From Hawksworthiomyces lignivorus (taxonomy: Eukaryota > Ascomycota > Sordariomycetes > Ophiostomatales > Ophiostomataceae): a stretch of 64,000 bases of DNA. The stretch covers positions 518,453 to 582,452 of the forward strand of contig NTMA01000012.1 of NCBI GenBank assembly GCA_002917075.1. The letters are read 5' to 3'. This document shows, in pieces, positions 1-11,614 of this stretch. A model generated the notes under the pieces. That model was not told the origin of the DNA. It ran no database searches and worked only from the letters and a program-made list of their open reading frames with translations. Position 1 is the first letter of the stretch; each line of letters starts with the position of its first letter. Made by a program: the position numbers and the translations under genes.

Positions 1-1032
1 ATATTCATAGTTTTCCTTTTTGGCCACGTCTTACTGTCTGTAATAGTTGGGAACTTTGTTTAGTTCATCCTTAGCAAGTCAAGTTAATTAAATTTCTATT
101 TTGTCTCTGAAGAAAAGAGCTGTTTATTTGAAAATATACTAGTTGGTGTTTTCTGATGTTGCGTAGCGCAAAGCAGAATAGAATAGTCCTCGGGAGGAAG
201 AAATAGAAAGTATACAGAAGTCGGTCACGAATGAGAGTCAATGCTGTGGAGGACATTAAGTGCTGTCTCGTCAGAAGGCTGTGGATCGCTTATAGGTCGG
301 CATCTTATTAGCAAATTATACCTCTGCAATGTAGATAACAGAAGATGCAAAAGACGCAGGCCGATAACATCGAGGCACCTTCACGAATAGTTTCTGTATC
401 CATCTTCGAAGCTACTTCCCCAAGAAAAAAAGCTGACTTTTTTCTTCACTTTGAAATATCAAATACGAGAGCAAAAGGACAAAAATAAGTTCAGGGCGGC
501 CGTTGAAATGCTGCTTCTTCGGTTATTTGCGCGTGAAACTATTGATGTTCAGACGTCCCGTAGTTTTCCTTGGTGGGAGATACATGGATTGAGGTCGATA
601 TTGTTTTCTGAAAGATAACGCTACAGCATTACTCGTACTTCAATTTGACCACGAAAAAGGTTACTCTATTTTGAACATACAAAAGCGGGATGTAATACCC
701 AAAACTGACAGTAGGACATTAGATATATGAAAGACAGAGAATTATCTCCGTCTGAAGCCAGCTGTGTTAAAATACTAAATTGGTTCAAAGTTCTTTATAG
801 ATTTCCTTTTCAGAAAGGGTATCTCCCCATGTCTGTTCTGACACATATAATACAACGAACCAAGTCAAAATCTAAATGTACTCCTTAAGCCTTGAAAATT
901 CTTTTGAAAAATCTCATAAGGGTATGAACCAACAACTATCCTATGTAGCGATTATCTTTCAGCCAGAATTCTGTTTGTTCTCCCCTTCCCATGTCATCGC
1001 TTTCTAGTTAACAGTTCTTGTAGCAAGTCAAA
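1..1032. other. intergenic, no gene seen
   Basis: Only short, unconserved open frames are present. The part next to 1033 is presumably the 3' flank and transcript end of the permease gene on the minus strand. No repeat or RNA gene was recognised. Confidence 0.6.
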
Positions 1033-2903
1033 TTACAGACCGTTGCTAGCACAAGAGAAAACACCTCCCACCTCGCCACTGTCAAAGGCATCAACAATGC
1101 TCTGCACGCTAGCATATGTGCCTGCAGTGAGGAAGAAAAGACCGATGATGATAATGGCGGCGTTGAGGATGGCCATTAGAATGGCTTTCACGTTGCCCTT
1201 TTTGATGAGTTCAAAGCCGCCATCAACCTTGCGCATGCGGAAGTACGCAACACCCCAGAAGATAAAACCAAAGAAACTGTCGAATAGTGACGACATCAGA
1301 GATAAAACTTGAGAGAACAGAAATCAGCAAGCTGGAAAAATTATCTCGGTATGGCAATAGCAGGCTGGGAGAGAGAAAACTCACGATCAGAGAAGAATGG
1401 AATGACTTCAGCAATAATAAAGGCAAGAATCCATGTCGCCACTGCCCCATATTAGCAATGTTTATAAGATCAAGATAGAGTATATGAGACTAAATCGCAG
1501 AAGGACATACACAAGATAAGTGTCCAAGTAGACCAACCCACAATGGTGTGCTCATTCTTATGGCGAGAATTGTCGAAGACGCGGAAGAAGATAAAGCGAG
1601 CTGATACGGAGGCGTAAAGGACGCCAAGGAAGATCAGAGTTGGAATCATAAAGGAGAAAGAGACTTTCTTATAGAGAGGCTCCAGGGAGCCAAATGCGGG
1701 GGCCGTCATGTATTGATTGCCGACGTAGGCATAAACGATACCACCGACGATGCTGAAGAGAATGATCTCGGCAACAGTGCAAGCCCAGAGCGCTTTGGGA
1801 AACTCTCGAGGATCTTTCATTTCAGCAATGAAGCTAGGAAGGGTAATCTGGCCGATGAAAGTGTAGCTGATATTCATAAAAGCATTGAGAGCGGCAACAA
1901 ACGTGGTGCCAGCGACGGGGATCGCTGTAACAATCGGATTGCCTCCCACTGATGTCACACCATCCGTCACAAACGTCGAGTTAGGGTTGTAACCGGCGGG
2001 GTGTGCTTGAATGCCTGCAAAAATAGTGGCCAGGAGCACAGAGATGAAAGTAAAGAAGGCTGAGGCCGTCCCAAGCTTTGACAGCATGCTAAATGTACGG
2101 GGCAAGGAGGAAACCCAGCATATGATGAACATAACAACGCCAAAACTCACAGTACGACAGCCGATGCCATCGTCAGAGGCAGTCATTGTATTGAGGTACT
2201 TTGCACCGACTAGAACATGAAGACCCTGGAGTACAGAAAGGAGTTAGTCGCCGGCAGAGACGAGAAAAACATTCAAAATTGCTCCCTCGTGTAGATGCCA
2301 ACCTGAATAAACTACAGAGAACCAGATCGTTAGTATTTTTAAAATAGAAAATATAGGCGTCACGGGCAGCATGCATAGATGGAGACATACTGTATTATTT
2401 AAAATAAACATAACGGCCGTGGCATACCACGCCCACTTCTGGTTCCAGAATAGCATCTGGCCAATGTCGCATACGTCGCGGACCTCAGGATGGCGCAGGC
2501 AAAACTCCCAGAGGACAAGAGACGTATAAAGTACAAAAACAGCCACGACAATGGTGAGAATCAATCCAGGAACGAGACCAAGGATGCTGTAAGACCATGG
2601 GAAACTCATCATAGCTAGACAGATGTACTCGGAGAAGAGCAGTGCAGCGGTCTTCTGCCAGCTGCACGTGCGATACTGAATAGCGCAGCCGTCTTCCTGC
2701 GCAAACTGTTTCTCCAGGATCGCAGCACTATTTTCCTCGCTATCGGAGTCGACACTTATGGTAGTGATTATGGGGCCGATGCGGGGCCCGATTTTAATGC
2801 CGTTGCCGCTGAACCAGGCTGAGCGGCCCTTGGTGATGGCCGCCTCCGAGTCAATGTCGACGACATTATCAGGTATTTTTTCATTCTTGGGTGACTGTGT
2901 CAT
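1033..2903 (-). CDS. amino-acid permease, AAAP family (Mtr-like)
   Basis: Predicted plasma-membrane amino-acid/H+ symporter of the Aa_trans family, resembling Neurospora Mtr-type neutral amino-acid permeases. I read five exons: 2391-2903, 2303-2311, 1511-2225, 1385-1441 and 1033-1307, giving about 522 residues, the family's usual size. After a ~95-residue hydrophilic N-terminus come about ten hydrophobic segments, starting at 'SEYICLAMMSFPWSYSILG'. Later exons carry the conserved 'FFSDLLSLMSSLFDSFFG' stretch. Exon 2 is a nine-base microexon coding Phe-Ile-Gln, bounded by AG and GT; skipping it keeps the frame but loses the conserved FIQG motif after NNT. All introns are 69-79 nt and phases agree. 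The start ATG at 2903 is preceded by a CTTTTCAG that could end a 5'UTR intron. Substrate range cannot be told. Confidence 0.88.
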
Positions 2904-5897
2904 ACTTCCGGCAGTTTGTCGCGTGCCAAGCACTGAAAAGGATATCTAGGTTAAAAGTGGTGGGGGTAGAAAGAATAAAAGAAAAGTATCCAAATCCAAA
3001 GCTTGAAGAAATAAGACTTAAGGCGCAATAACGAGAAACCCGTACGATGTGCTTATCAAAGAGAAGAACAGCAAAGTTAAGAGAAAAAAAACTGAAATTA
3101 AAAAGTGAAAGAAACAGGGGGGAAAAAGTAAGATAAATGATACGAAAAATATGTGAGAAGAGTAAATAGTTATAGTAGCTTATGATAGGAAGTAGAAGGA
3201 ACAAAAGTTGGATAACCTGCATGAGCCTACTTGGCGTCTTTTCCAGTTCCATGTACAACGCAAGTTCCCCGCTAAAATAATGCAACGTGTGAAAGTAACT
3301 AGGCTTAATTTTGAGAGATCGATGTCTGCAGGATGCTTGTAGTTGATCTCTCTTGAACTAAAGAGCAGAGGAACCCTGCAGCGGATCAACTTCTTTTAAC
3401 TAAGTCGAATCAAAACGCTAGAGAAGTCTCTTCGCGCTTCTAGGTACATGCGAATAGGATGCCAAAAGCGGTGCCGCCGTGGAGGGAGCTGCACAGGCAT
3501 CAATGGGGGTCACTAGAGTTGTATTGATAGGATTGTAGGCCAGTTTCCACGACAAAGCGCGATGGGTCTGATTGGTCTAGTTTGTTGCCGCTCTGCTATG
3601 TCTTCATATTTTTCCTCGACTCTGCAGCCCCCGTAGGATATTAAAAGATTTACTAACTACATACAAGAAAGAAAAAGGTTGAAATTCAACACTGAAATGG
3701 CGAAAGCACCCCTGATTGTCGATGGCGTGGAGGATCTTCTGCCTTTTTGGTAGCCTTGATACCGGGCAACGTGATGTCAGTGAGATTACCTAGTGGGGTG
3801 GGTATACTGCTTTTTCTTTTTATGCGTGCAACATAGGTGTGATTCGTTCTTTTCATGAGACTATGATCTATCGCGGGATACTGCGTTCTTTGTTTCGTTC
3901 TATTCGGCGTACCCGAGCAGTTCGTCATTAGGGAGCCAGGTATGGAAGAACAAAGCGGTTTCACAAGTAACTCAAAAGTATTGCTTGCATTCCAATCAAT
4001 TAGTATAGCGTGCCAGAGGATGACATTTCATGTAAGCTTTTTACGGATCGAGATAGTGATGAAAGGCACCATGCGATTGAACTTAGGTGCGTTGTAATAA
4101 GATATTCAACTGATTATGCCATTCTTAGCTTGAGGGACAATTGAAGCAGGGGCAAAGGAGAAAGGGCGGCCAAATGATTTCGAAGAGAAAATAAAAAGAA
4201 GGGAAAAAAAAAGACAAAGACAAAGATGAGTGCGTTCCAGTTTTTCTTGGGTGACGTCAATACTTGACGATTTTTCTAGTGCGGCATTTAAGAATTGTTA
4301 CTCGTACCTGTTGCTAAACTGCCCTCAGCACCTTTCGGGTACCAAACAAACCCACTCAAAGATTAGCTGTAAATCTGCCTTAGTAGTATACTTACTTGTA
4401 ATCGTTTCTACGTCAGCATGAGATATATGGGGCAGGCGACAAGTACTACATCGTACAAGTATACTCCGGAAGGGAAGTGCAATCCCCAAATTGCGCAGTA
4501 GCATCGTACTTCATAGCTCCATTTCATTACTCTGCTAGATCCCTATTTTGGTCCCAGGTGCTGATTGGCAGCCCTGCAGCAAACTGTTACGCTACAAGAT
4601 GCCCAGAGCGCTGAGAGTCGGCTCGAACGTCTTAAGTGGGTAGAATTGCGCAATAACAGGTTTTTTTCTACCTTTGTGGGGGCCACCTGCGGGCAGCTCG
4701 CTTATTATCTTGCTTAAGCACATTGGCTGCCTTGCCATTTACAGCATGTTGTTGACCAATATACGCTAGGATTTGTTACTTCGAAAGAAGGAGCATCTCT
4801 GAATATATGAAGCTTTCCTTTTGTGGATTAATATGCAGTCCTGCCGCGCGAATCGGTCCGTGTCTTAACGCCAATATGTCGCTCCATGCTTGTCTCTGTT
4901 TTTAAAATAATATCTTCTCTTGGTTCACGTTACCCGCCTCTCCTTTTTTGTGTTTCCTTTTCCCTTGAATACCTTCTTCCTCTCAATGTCTATAAGTTGG
5001 CGTGGACGGCGTTGGAGGCTAGCTTTCTATTTGACCTAGACTAACTCGATATTCCAGGTTACTACCGGGACTGCTCGTGAAACACAACTCCACCTGTTAT
5101 TTTGTCCTTTGGGAGGCATGCGCAAAACATGCCAGCGTACGAAACAATACACTCCCACCTTGACTTTTGACAAGTCGATCTTTTTCTCTAGATCTCATGA
5201 GGTGACCTCGGCCTATGCTAATATCTGTTCTCTGTCTTAGCCATCAAACTTCGACGGTCACCATTATGCACAATTAGCCAATCTGACTTATCTAACTCCC
5301 TAGCTTTTCTTAATCACAATTGGTAGAGTAGATACAGAAGAGGAAATGATTTTAGTTTAGTATCAAACATAGCAGTTAGGAACTTCTAGCCTGCTGCTTT
5401 TTGATTTTCGTTTTTAATCTTTCCACAAGAGACGTAGGGCTAACCGCGTATTTTAAGACAGCGAAATCTGGATGGTATTCCAGTGCACTCTCATCAACTA
5501 GGCTTACGATCCTGGCTCGTGCCCCGTCAAAGTGAATTCAGGGCACCAACCCCAGCCACTATGCTCATGTGTTTCTGAGCTTAAGCTGAAAGGCTTTGGT
5601 CTGGAATCGCACGCGGACGGTGCATAAGTCTCGTCCATAAATTTGGTGCTCTCATAGCCAATGGTTCCACAGCCCCTCTCCGCTTGTCTCAATGGCGGCT
5701 ATGAGTAGGCTGAGGCGCGGAGGGAACCTACGATAGGCAATCACCTGCCACCTGGTGGCTTTGCTGCCTTGTTGGCATTCCTTCTCGTTGTTCACTATGT
5801 CTGAATAACCTTTGTTCTTCCATCATTTCACAATATCTTTTAAAACTCTTTCCTTCTCATATCGACTTCTTCCCACGAACAAAACTACACCGCACAC
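2904..5897. other. 3-kb intergenic region, divergent promoters
   Basis: Lies between the permease (minus) and the T5orf172 gene (plus), so it should hold both promoters. Stretches near 4890-5000 and 5780-5890 are pyrimidine-rich, the latter just upstream of the ATG at 5898, as is usual for fungal promoters. Open frames here are short and show no recognisable protein. Confidence 0.5.
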
Positions 5898-7331
5898 ATG
5901 CCCTTTATCGCCAATACCCCCGAATCGCTCGTTGCTCGCTCAGACTCCAAAAACCCAGCGACGACATGTCGTGGCATTACATCCAGCGGGCGGCCATGCC
6001 GACGACCTCTGTCTGCAATCAATTCCCCACAAGGGAGCTTTGGTTTGAGGAGAGCCTTCAATGGCAGGCTCCGTGTGGACGACCCGCGCGATGATACCTT
6101 GTATTGTTGGCAGCACAAGGAGCAGGCGAGCATGTCGGCGCGTTCAAGTCCCGGTCCGCAGACTGCCATCACGCCCATATTCGAGGAACGAACAAGTATA
6201 GATACACTAGCTGATCGTTTGGGACTGCTGGGCGTGAACTCATCTCGTAACCAAAGAGATCACGCCAAATTTTTAAAGCCGTTACCCGGGTCGACGTCCT
6301 CTCCAACAAAGTACAAGAAACAACATAAGACAGCCCAATCTCGGGCATCGGTTCTGTTCTGCTGCTTCTTCCAAATTCCTCTTGACGAGCCTCCTTCGGC
6401 ACCGCCTCATCCCAAGCCGCGGTTAGATGTTATCCACCCCTCCTTGTCACCACCGAGATTCGCACAGACAAGCAGCAATAAGCAGCATACAGTCGTAGAA
6501 GAAGCACACGTCCGCTTAATGTCATTGCAATCATCAAGGATCATGCAAGGCCAGTGTCAGAACCTTCCAACGCAACTTCACAGCGCACAGCGGGCGAGAA
6601 CGGCCTCCCAAACAGCGCAGTATCTATCATTAATTCCACCGACCGCGTCTCCTCAGACGGCATCTGCGCTAATGGCAGAACTTGCAAAACCAATCTCTCA
6701 GTTAGATGAGCCGGGTTACATTTACATGTTCTGGCTGACCTCCGAATCCCAGCAAACTATACCACCGGCTGAGGCGGCGCGCTCCCTTTTAGTACCTCCC
6801 TCGCGTTCTTCAGCAGGAACCGCCGCCAAATACCGCGCTGGTGATGCGGTTTCCTCATTCGCTACGAGTGATGTAGAAGCATATGAGAGAGGCCGGGCGT
6901 CTAGTATTGGAGCTGATCATGGTTGGAACAGCAGCAATAATAGTGATAACGGGAAACGCACTCTCCTTCTCAAGATTGGCCGGGCTAGCAATGTCCAACG
7001 GCGGCTCAATCAATGGAACCGGCAATGTGGATACAATCTATCGCTGATCCGCTACTACCCGTACATCCCATCGAGCTCTGGCAGTGGCAGCACGGTTTCC
7101 GCCAGACTAGTGCCTCGCAAAATACCACACAGTCACAAGGTTGAACGACTAATCCACATCGAATTTGCGGGACTTGGACTACGCATCATGGGCGGCCAAA
7201 AATGTGATGCTTGTGGCAGAGAACACCGCGAGTGGTTTCAGGTCGAAGCAACACGAAATGCGGTAATGAATATAGACGGGATTATAAGGCGATGGACTGA
7301 CTGGGATGAAGGCCAACTCCAAGAAGTTTGA
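5898..7331 (+). CDS. T5orf172/GIY-YIG-like (DUF1766) protein
   Basis: Single-exon gene of 477 residues; function unknown. The C-terminal part from about residue 272 matches the T5orf172 family, a GIY-YIG-nuclease-like fold that includes fission yeast Mug113: 'PGYIYMFWL', then 'KIGRASNVQRRLNQWNRQCG' near residue 355, then 'HKVERLIHIEF', and a Cys pair with Trp-Phe ('CDACGREHREWF') near residue 435. The N-terminus has a separate Cys/His cluster (C24, C34, C70, H73) that could bind zinc. Residues ~80-270 are low-complexity, rich in Ser, Pro and Gln, so an unspotted small intron there cannot be excluded. It is convergent with the lipase gene, 338 bases apart. Catalytic activity is not established for the fungal members. 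Confidence 0.8.
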   Translation: MPFIANTPESLVARSDSKNPATTCRGITSSGRPCRRPLSAINSPQGSFGLRRAFNGRLRVDDPRDDTLYCWQHKEQASMSARSSPGPQTAITPIFEERTSIDTLADRLGLLGVNSSRNQRDHAKFLKPLPGSTSSPTKYKKQHKTAQSRASVLFCCFFQIPLDEPPSAPPHPKPRLDVIHPSLSPPRFAQTSSNKQHTVVEEAHVRLMSLQSSRIMQGQCQNLPTQLHSAQRARTASQTAQYLSLIPPTASPQTASALMAELAKPISQLDEPGYIYMFWLTSESQQTIPPAEAARSLLVPPSRSSAGTAAKYRAGDAVSSFATSDVEAYERGRASSIGADHGWNSSNNSDNGKRTLLLKIGRASNVQRRLNQWNRQCGYNLSLIRYYPYIPSSSGSGSTVSARLVPRKIPHSHKVERLIHIEFAGLGLRIMGGQKCDACGREHREWFQVEATRNAVMNIDGIIRRWTDWDEGQLQEV

Positions 7332-7669
7332 GCGCCTTGATCTAAACCACGAGATAGTTTGGTGTAAGAGCTCACTTTATGCATAGCATAACGATGGTTT
7401 TACATCAGAATTAAGAAAGGCTGCGACGTGTATGACATTATGAATTTCATTTTCATTATCTTTAAGTGTTAGATATTGGATGCTGCATTTCGCACCACAA
7501 CGGAGTTTAGGATGCCAGTTAGAATACAACAGAAACGACCATGAACTATACCACCTGCAGAAACAAAATCACCACATAGCAATATCATGAATTTACCGAT
7601 GCCTAGCTACTTCTCCATGTGCATTTGATGCAATTTGAATAGTGACGTAAGTCAGAATCGAAGAAGCAC
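7332..7669. other. convergent 3' spacer
   Basis: Holds the two facing transcript ends of the T5orf172 gene and the lipase. AT-rich stretches such as the one near 7440-7470 could serve for polyadenylation. Nothing else seen. Confidence 0.5.
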
Positions 7670-9666
7670 CTATGTCTCTGCTATTAGCGCGCCAACAGCC
7701 AGCGTTTCAATACGGCCCGCATATAGCTTCATGACATGGCACACCGGGTCACCCCAGATGACGCCGCGTAACTGCTCATCTGTTGTAACCTGTGCCACAA
7801 CTCCTTCGTCTAGCCTTTCTTCAATTGTCTTCTTGCCTGAAGAGCATGCGTGGGGATCGCCCGGCCTCAGAACAATGATACGGCCAGCATTACTGAGAAC
7901 AGCTGGGGGTACGTTCCATACTGGCCTCGGCAAATTGCCACTAGAACTGTGGCTACTATAATCTCGGTTGCTAACATGCCTCATCTTGCCGTTTTCACAG
8001 CGTGCATTGGAAGGCTTTGAAGACTTAGGTGACTTGTGAGATTGCAGCGACGCTTTAGAAGACTCCTTTCTCGGTACCTTGTTCCCGTCCCTCGGATGGC
8101 TAGAACTAACTATTGGTGTTGCAGGCGTAGAGGTTAAAAATAAGTCGATTAAGCTCCTGACATACGCCTTGTCAGCACGGACGACGGGGTCTCCCTCATT
8201 CACAAAGCTGAGGAAGAGACTATTCTTCAAGTCCTTCCGACCCGGCTTGGACAATGGCAGGAGTGACACTGGTGGTGCACCAAAGGTGACGCAATGAACG
8301 CGGCGGAAGCAGCCCGTAAGGTTGTTCAGCTCTGATCGTGCTTGTTCGGAGGTAGAAAGCATGTGGGAGTATAGAAGTGCGGCAACCGCGCCACCCGCCG
8401 AGTGGCCGGTAATGAGCAACGAATGAGAGGTGCGACGCGGATCTTCCTCGAGCAATTGGCGCAACCGGGCCGCAACCGGACGAATCATTTTACGGGCCAC
8501 GGACAGAAAGCCGGCATGGCAGAAATTGCCCAGATCATCGAGAAACCCGCTAGGAGACGTCGGTGCCGTGTTCAAGTTAACGGCCCAATCCATGAAGTTT
8601 GCAGTGCCCCGGATGGCGAAGACAATAGTATCCGCATAATCCATTGAAACGGACTTGATTACCATGGCCTTCGTCCCAGCACGCCAATCAGCGTCAATAT
8701 GAGTGAACTTTTCAGCACCTTGTGGCTGCTGATACACGCTATCAGAGTATTTCGCAGCGAGGCTAAGAAGTGGATATGTAGCTATATATCTAAAAAAGAA
8801 TGGAATCAGCCGGGCCTAAATAGAAGAGAGAGGCAGAGAAGTGAGACCTACAGCTTCATGGGAGGTAATTTTGAGGGCAATCTCGAGTTAGCATACATCT
8901 CCACCTTTAACAAATAGGTGCCCGGTATAAAAGACGCCGCAGCACCCGTATTTTGGCCCTCTTGACATTCTCGCTTCGTGCTGTCTGCTTTGGCGTGGTT
9001 TGACTTGGTGGATTCCATCTGGCTTTGTGACGCCGGCTGGGGAATTAAACCGGGCCCGTGTAAAGAAAAATCATATTCGCTACCAATATACCGATCAGAG
9101 TCGATCAGCGTGAGAGCCCTGTTAAATTTGGATGAGAGCTGGTCACAGAGAGCAGCTCCCTGGTTAAGAAAAGTTGATCCAGAGGCGTGCCAGGAAGGAA
9201 GGCCATCGTCAAAAAAGTGCGGGACGTTCATCGGCAGAAGATCTGTGGCCGAGTTGATAACGGAGGTCAAATTAAGTTTACCGACGGCTGTTGCTCCATT
9301 GACGGTCGGTTTCTTCTCCCAGCCACTCTCGGGATAATGAAAAGGGGGAACGGAAGCTACATAGTAGTGCTGATTTACCACAATACTCGGAGGCAGATAT
9401 ATGGATGGGAGACGATCCGACGGAGAAAGTGGCATTGCCTCCGGAGAAGCCATACCGCCAGCACCGGGGGGCCAACCTGATGGAGGAGGTAAATAGCTAA
9501 CTGTCTCAGCCACTATACCATTGAGTCCATATTGCTCAAGAATCAAACCTTGGGATGTCGAATCAGTGTAGCATGATGGCCTTGATGATTGTGAATTATG
9601 GCATCCCGGCATCAGCTCGTCGTGAAGAGGTCCCTTCTTTCTCCCAGTGGAGCTAAAGAGCTTCAT
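7670..9666 (-). CDS. class 3 lipase domain protein
   Basis: Alpha/beta-hydrolase with a Lipase_3 domain, predicted to cleave acyl esters of lipids. Two exons (8852-9666 and 7670-8789) are joined across a 62-nt intron, giving about 644 residues. The N-terminal ~270 residues are Pro/Ser-rich and look disordered. The lipase domain starts at 'YPLLSLAAKYSDSVYQQPQG', followed by an oxyanion-type 'VFAIRGTANFMDWAVNLN', the nucleophile elbow 'ITGHSAGGAVAALLYSHM' (Ser in GHSAG), and 'VTFGAPPVS' with the acidic residue in 'FVNEGDPVVRADKAYV'. The far C-terminus has a Ser/Lys-rich insert and then 'DPVCHVMKLYAGRIETLA', whose His may be catalytic. No signal peptide is seen at the chosen ATG, so an intracellular role is likely. 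Confidence 0.85.
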
Positions 9667-11614
9667 GATATCGTGAATGACGGCTAAGCAGACTATTCGA
9701 CGAACACATTGAGCCACGGAGATCGTAGCTGAGGTCAATCACGATATGTTGGATAGGTTTTGAGTCTGAGCCCTGTTGCGCTTACCAGAGGCTGACTTTG
9801 GAGATAAGAAAAGCGAGTGCGCAGTTTTCTAGGTGGAGATGGTTGAGTATACACATGTAGGAAAGGAGGAGTCGCTGGTAATCACAAAAGTTTCATAAGA
9901 TCATTCTCTCGCTTAAGAAGACGGGCAATTGTTTTTTGACATGATCAACTACGATCGGGGCAAAGCTGGGTCTACTTCGCTACATTTAGGACAATGTGTG
10001 ATAATAGCGTAATGCCCGCGAAATTCCTAAGGCGTATTTGCTTCCGAAAGACGAATTAGCATTCTTCCGCTACTAATGGTTGGCCCGCATTTTGTTCATG
10101 TGAGGCTGTGTCTGTTTTTGCATCTGTTGCTTCGAGAGATCCCTAGTTTAAAGATTTAATTCGCTAGTCGTTGACCACTCAGAGCCAACCTCGCCGCTTC
10201 GGCTGGCGCCAATTCGATAGCAGCCACTTCCACTAAGGCAGTGTGATGCAGGGGGTCCAACAAGCGACCACACCGAAGTATATATCGGCTTTCGACATAA
10301 CTACATAAGAAGCTCAAAGAATATCCCAGACTGGCTAGTAGCTTGAGAAACTTCTGCAGAGGGCAACAATAGCATTTCTTGCAGCATGTTGGAGACCTCT
10401 GTGGCCGCATTCGCCTCGACTCGGGGATGCCCATAGTTTCAAGATCAAGTAAATGCTGGCTTTGCACTTCCCACGTAGAGACGACGAAGACACAGCTGGG
10501 GCGGTGGGTGCTTGATAGCATGCCCTAGTTAAGTATCCTACTCCCAGGGAATGGACACGCTCAGTATAATGCTTTGTTTCCGTACATCAAGTCTTTCTAC
10601 TCATCTCCTTGGTCTCACGCCACGCCTTGGCATGGAACACAGCCTTTGAAGTTGCGAAGTATATGTATGCCTCTCCTTTGCGACAGCCCCTTGAGATTAG
10701 AACCACACGGTGCAATCTTGCGTCTGAAGAGCTCACTTGGTATTCGCCAGTCGTGTGCTGCATTGGGCTGTACATTCCTCAAACAGTAAAATATACACGG
10801 ACGCATGACCAAGTCACCACGTTGTCGAAAAAGAAATAATCAAAGGTCACAGCACAGATACAACATTTCGAAAATATCCAAAAAGAAAAAAAAACGGCAT
10901 AAAAGGAGACGCTATTGAAAGTAACAGCACGGTCCAGTTGCACACGGCAGCACGAACAGCAGATTTCAGATGTAGCACTAGGCCAAGACAAGGTGAAGCA
11001 GAGGTAAACACAGAAACATTTCCACATAGAAGGAATGTGTTGTTACAAACTCAGAGCGAGCCAGCGATAGGCTATGCGTTTATTTTTAAACGCTAATAGT
11101 CTGGGATGTCTCGAAAAGATTGTGAGGACCAGCATCACCCAGAAGAGGCAGAGGTTCTAATAGGTCGGTACCAATTCTGTAGGTGAGGACCCATTGACTT
11201 GGTGCAAAGTGGATGCTACTGCCTTCGTGCATTGTCAGTTAGCAACGTATACGGGGCTGGAGGCTTATTTGCAGGCCAGGCAACTTACGGCATATGGTAA
11301 AGCACGCTGCAATAGTCCCACCAACGAACCCCACAGCTTGATACGGAGACCTAATCAATTTTGCCGGCAGATCTGCAACGCCAAACATCCTGCAAGCTCA
11401 TTCATGCGAAATAAAAATGCCCCTTCAACGTTAGGCACTTCGACGTTAACGCAAAAAAAGGGGAATTTGTTGCAAAGGCAAACAGTACCAGTGCATACTT
11501 CATAAATGCACGAAAAAAAAAAACGCCAAAGCTACTCGATAACAGGCCTTCTACTGTCATGAACCTCAACATTCATTTATCTCAAGAATTACCGAGATGA
11601 CCTAAGAAGCTGTC
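9667..11614. other. intergenic between lipase and FHIP genes
   Basis: Divergent promoter region of nearly 2 kb. Short open frames near 10156-10521 and 10600-11030 overlap one another on both strands and resemble nothing known, so I treat them as chance. Confidence 0.5.

Noticed and set aside
71..256. 61-codon minus-strand frame with ATG
   Set aside because: No conserved motif, low-complexity hydrophobic content, and no transcription context; expected by chance.
2931..2933. Upstream start of the permease at GTG
   Set aside because: Not an ATG; an intron-like CTTTTCAG precedes it. The ATG at 2903 is the first credible start.
10156..11030. Series of overlapping frames on both strands
   Set aside because: They overlap one another, lack family patterns and most lack ATG starts.
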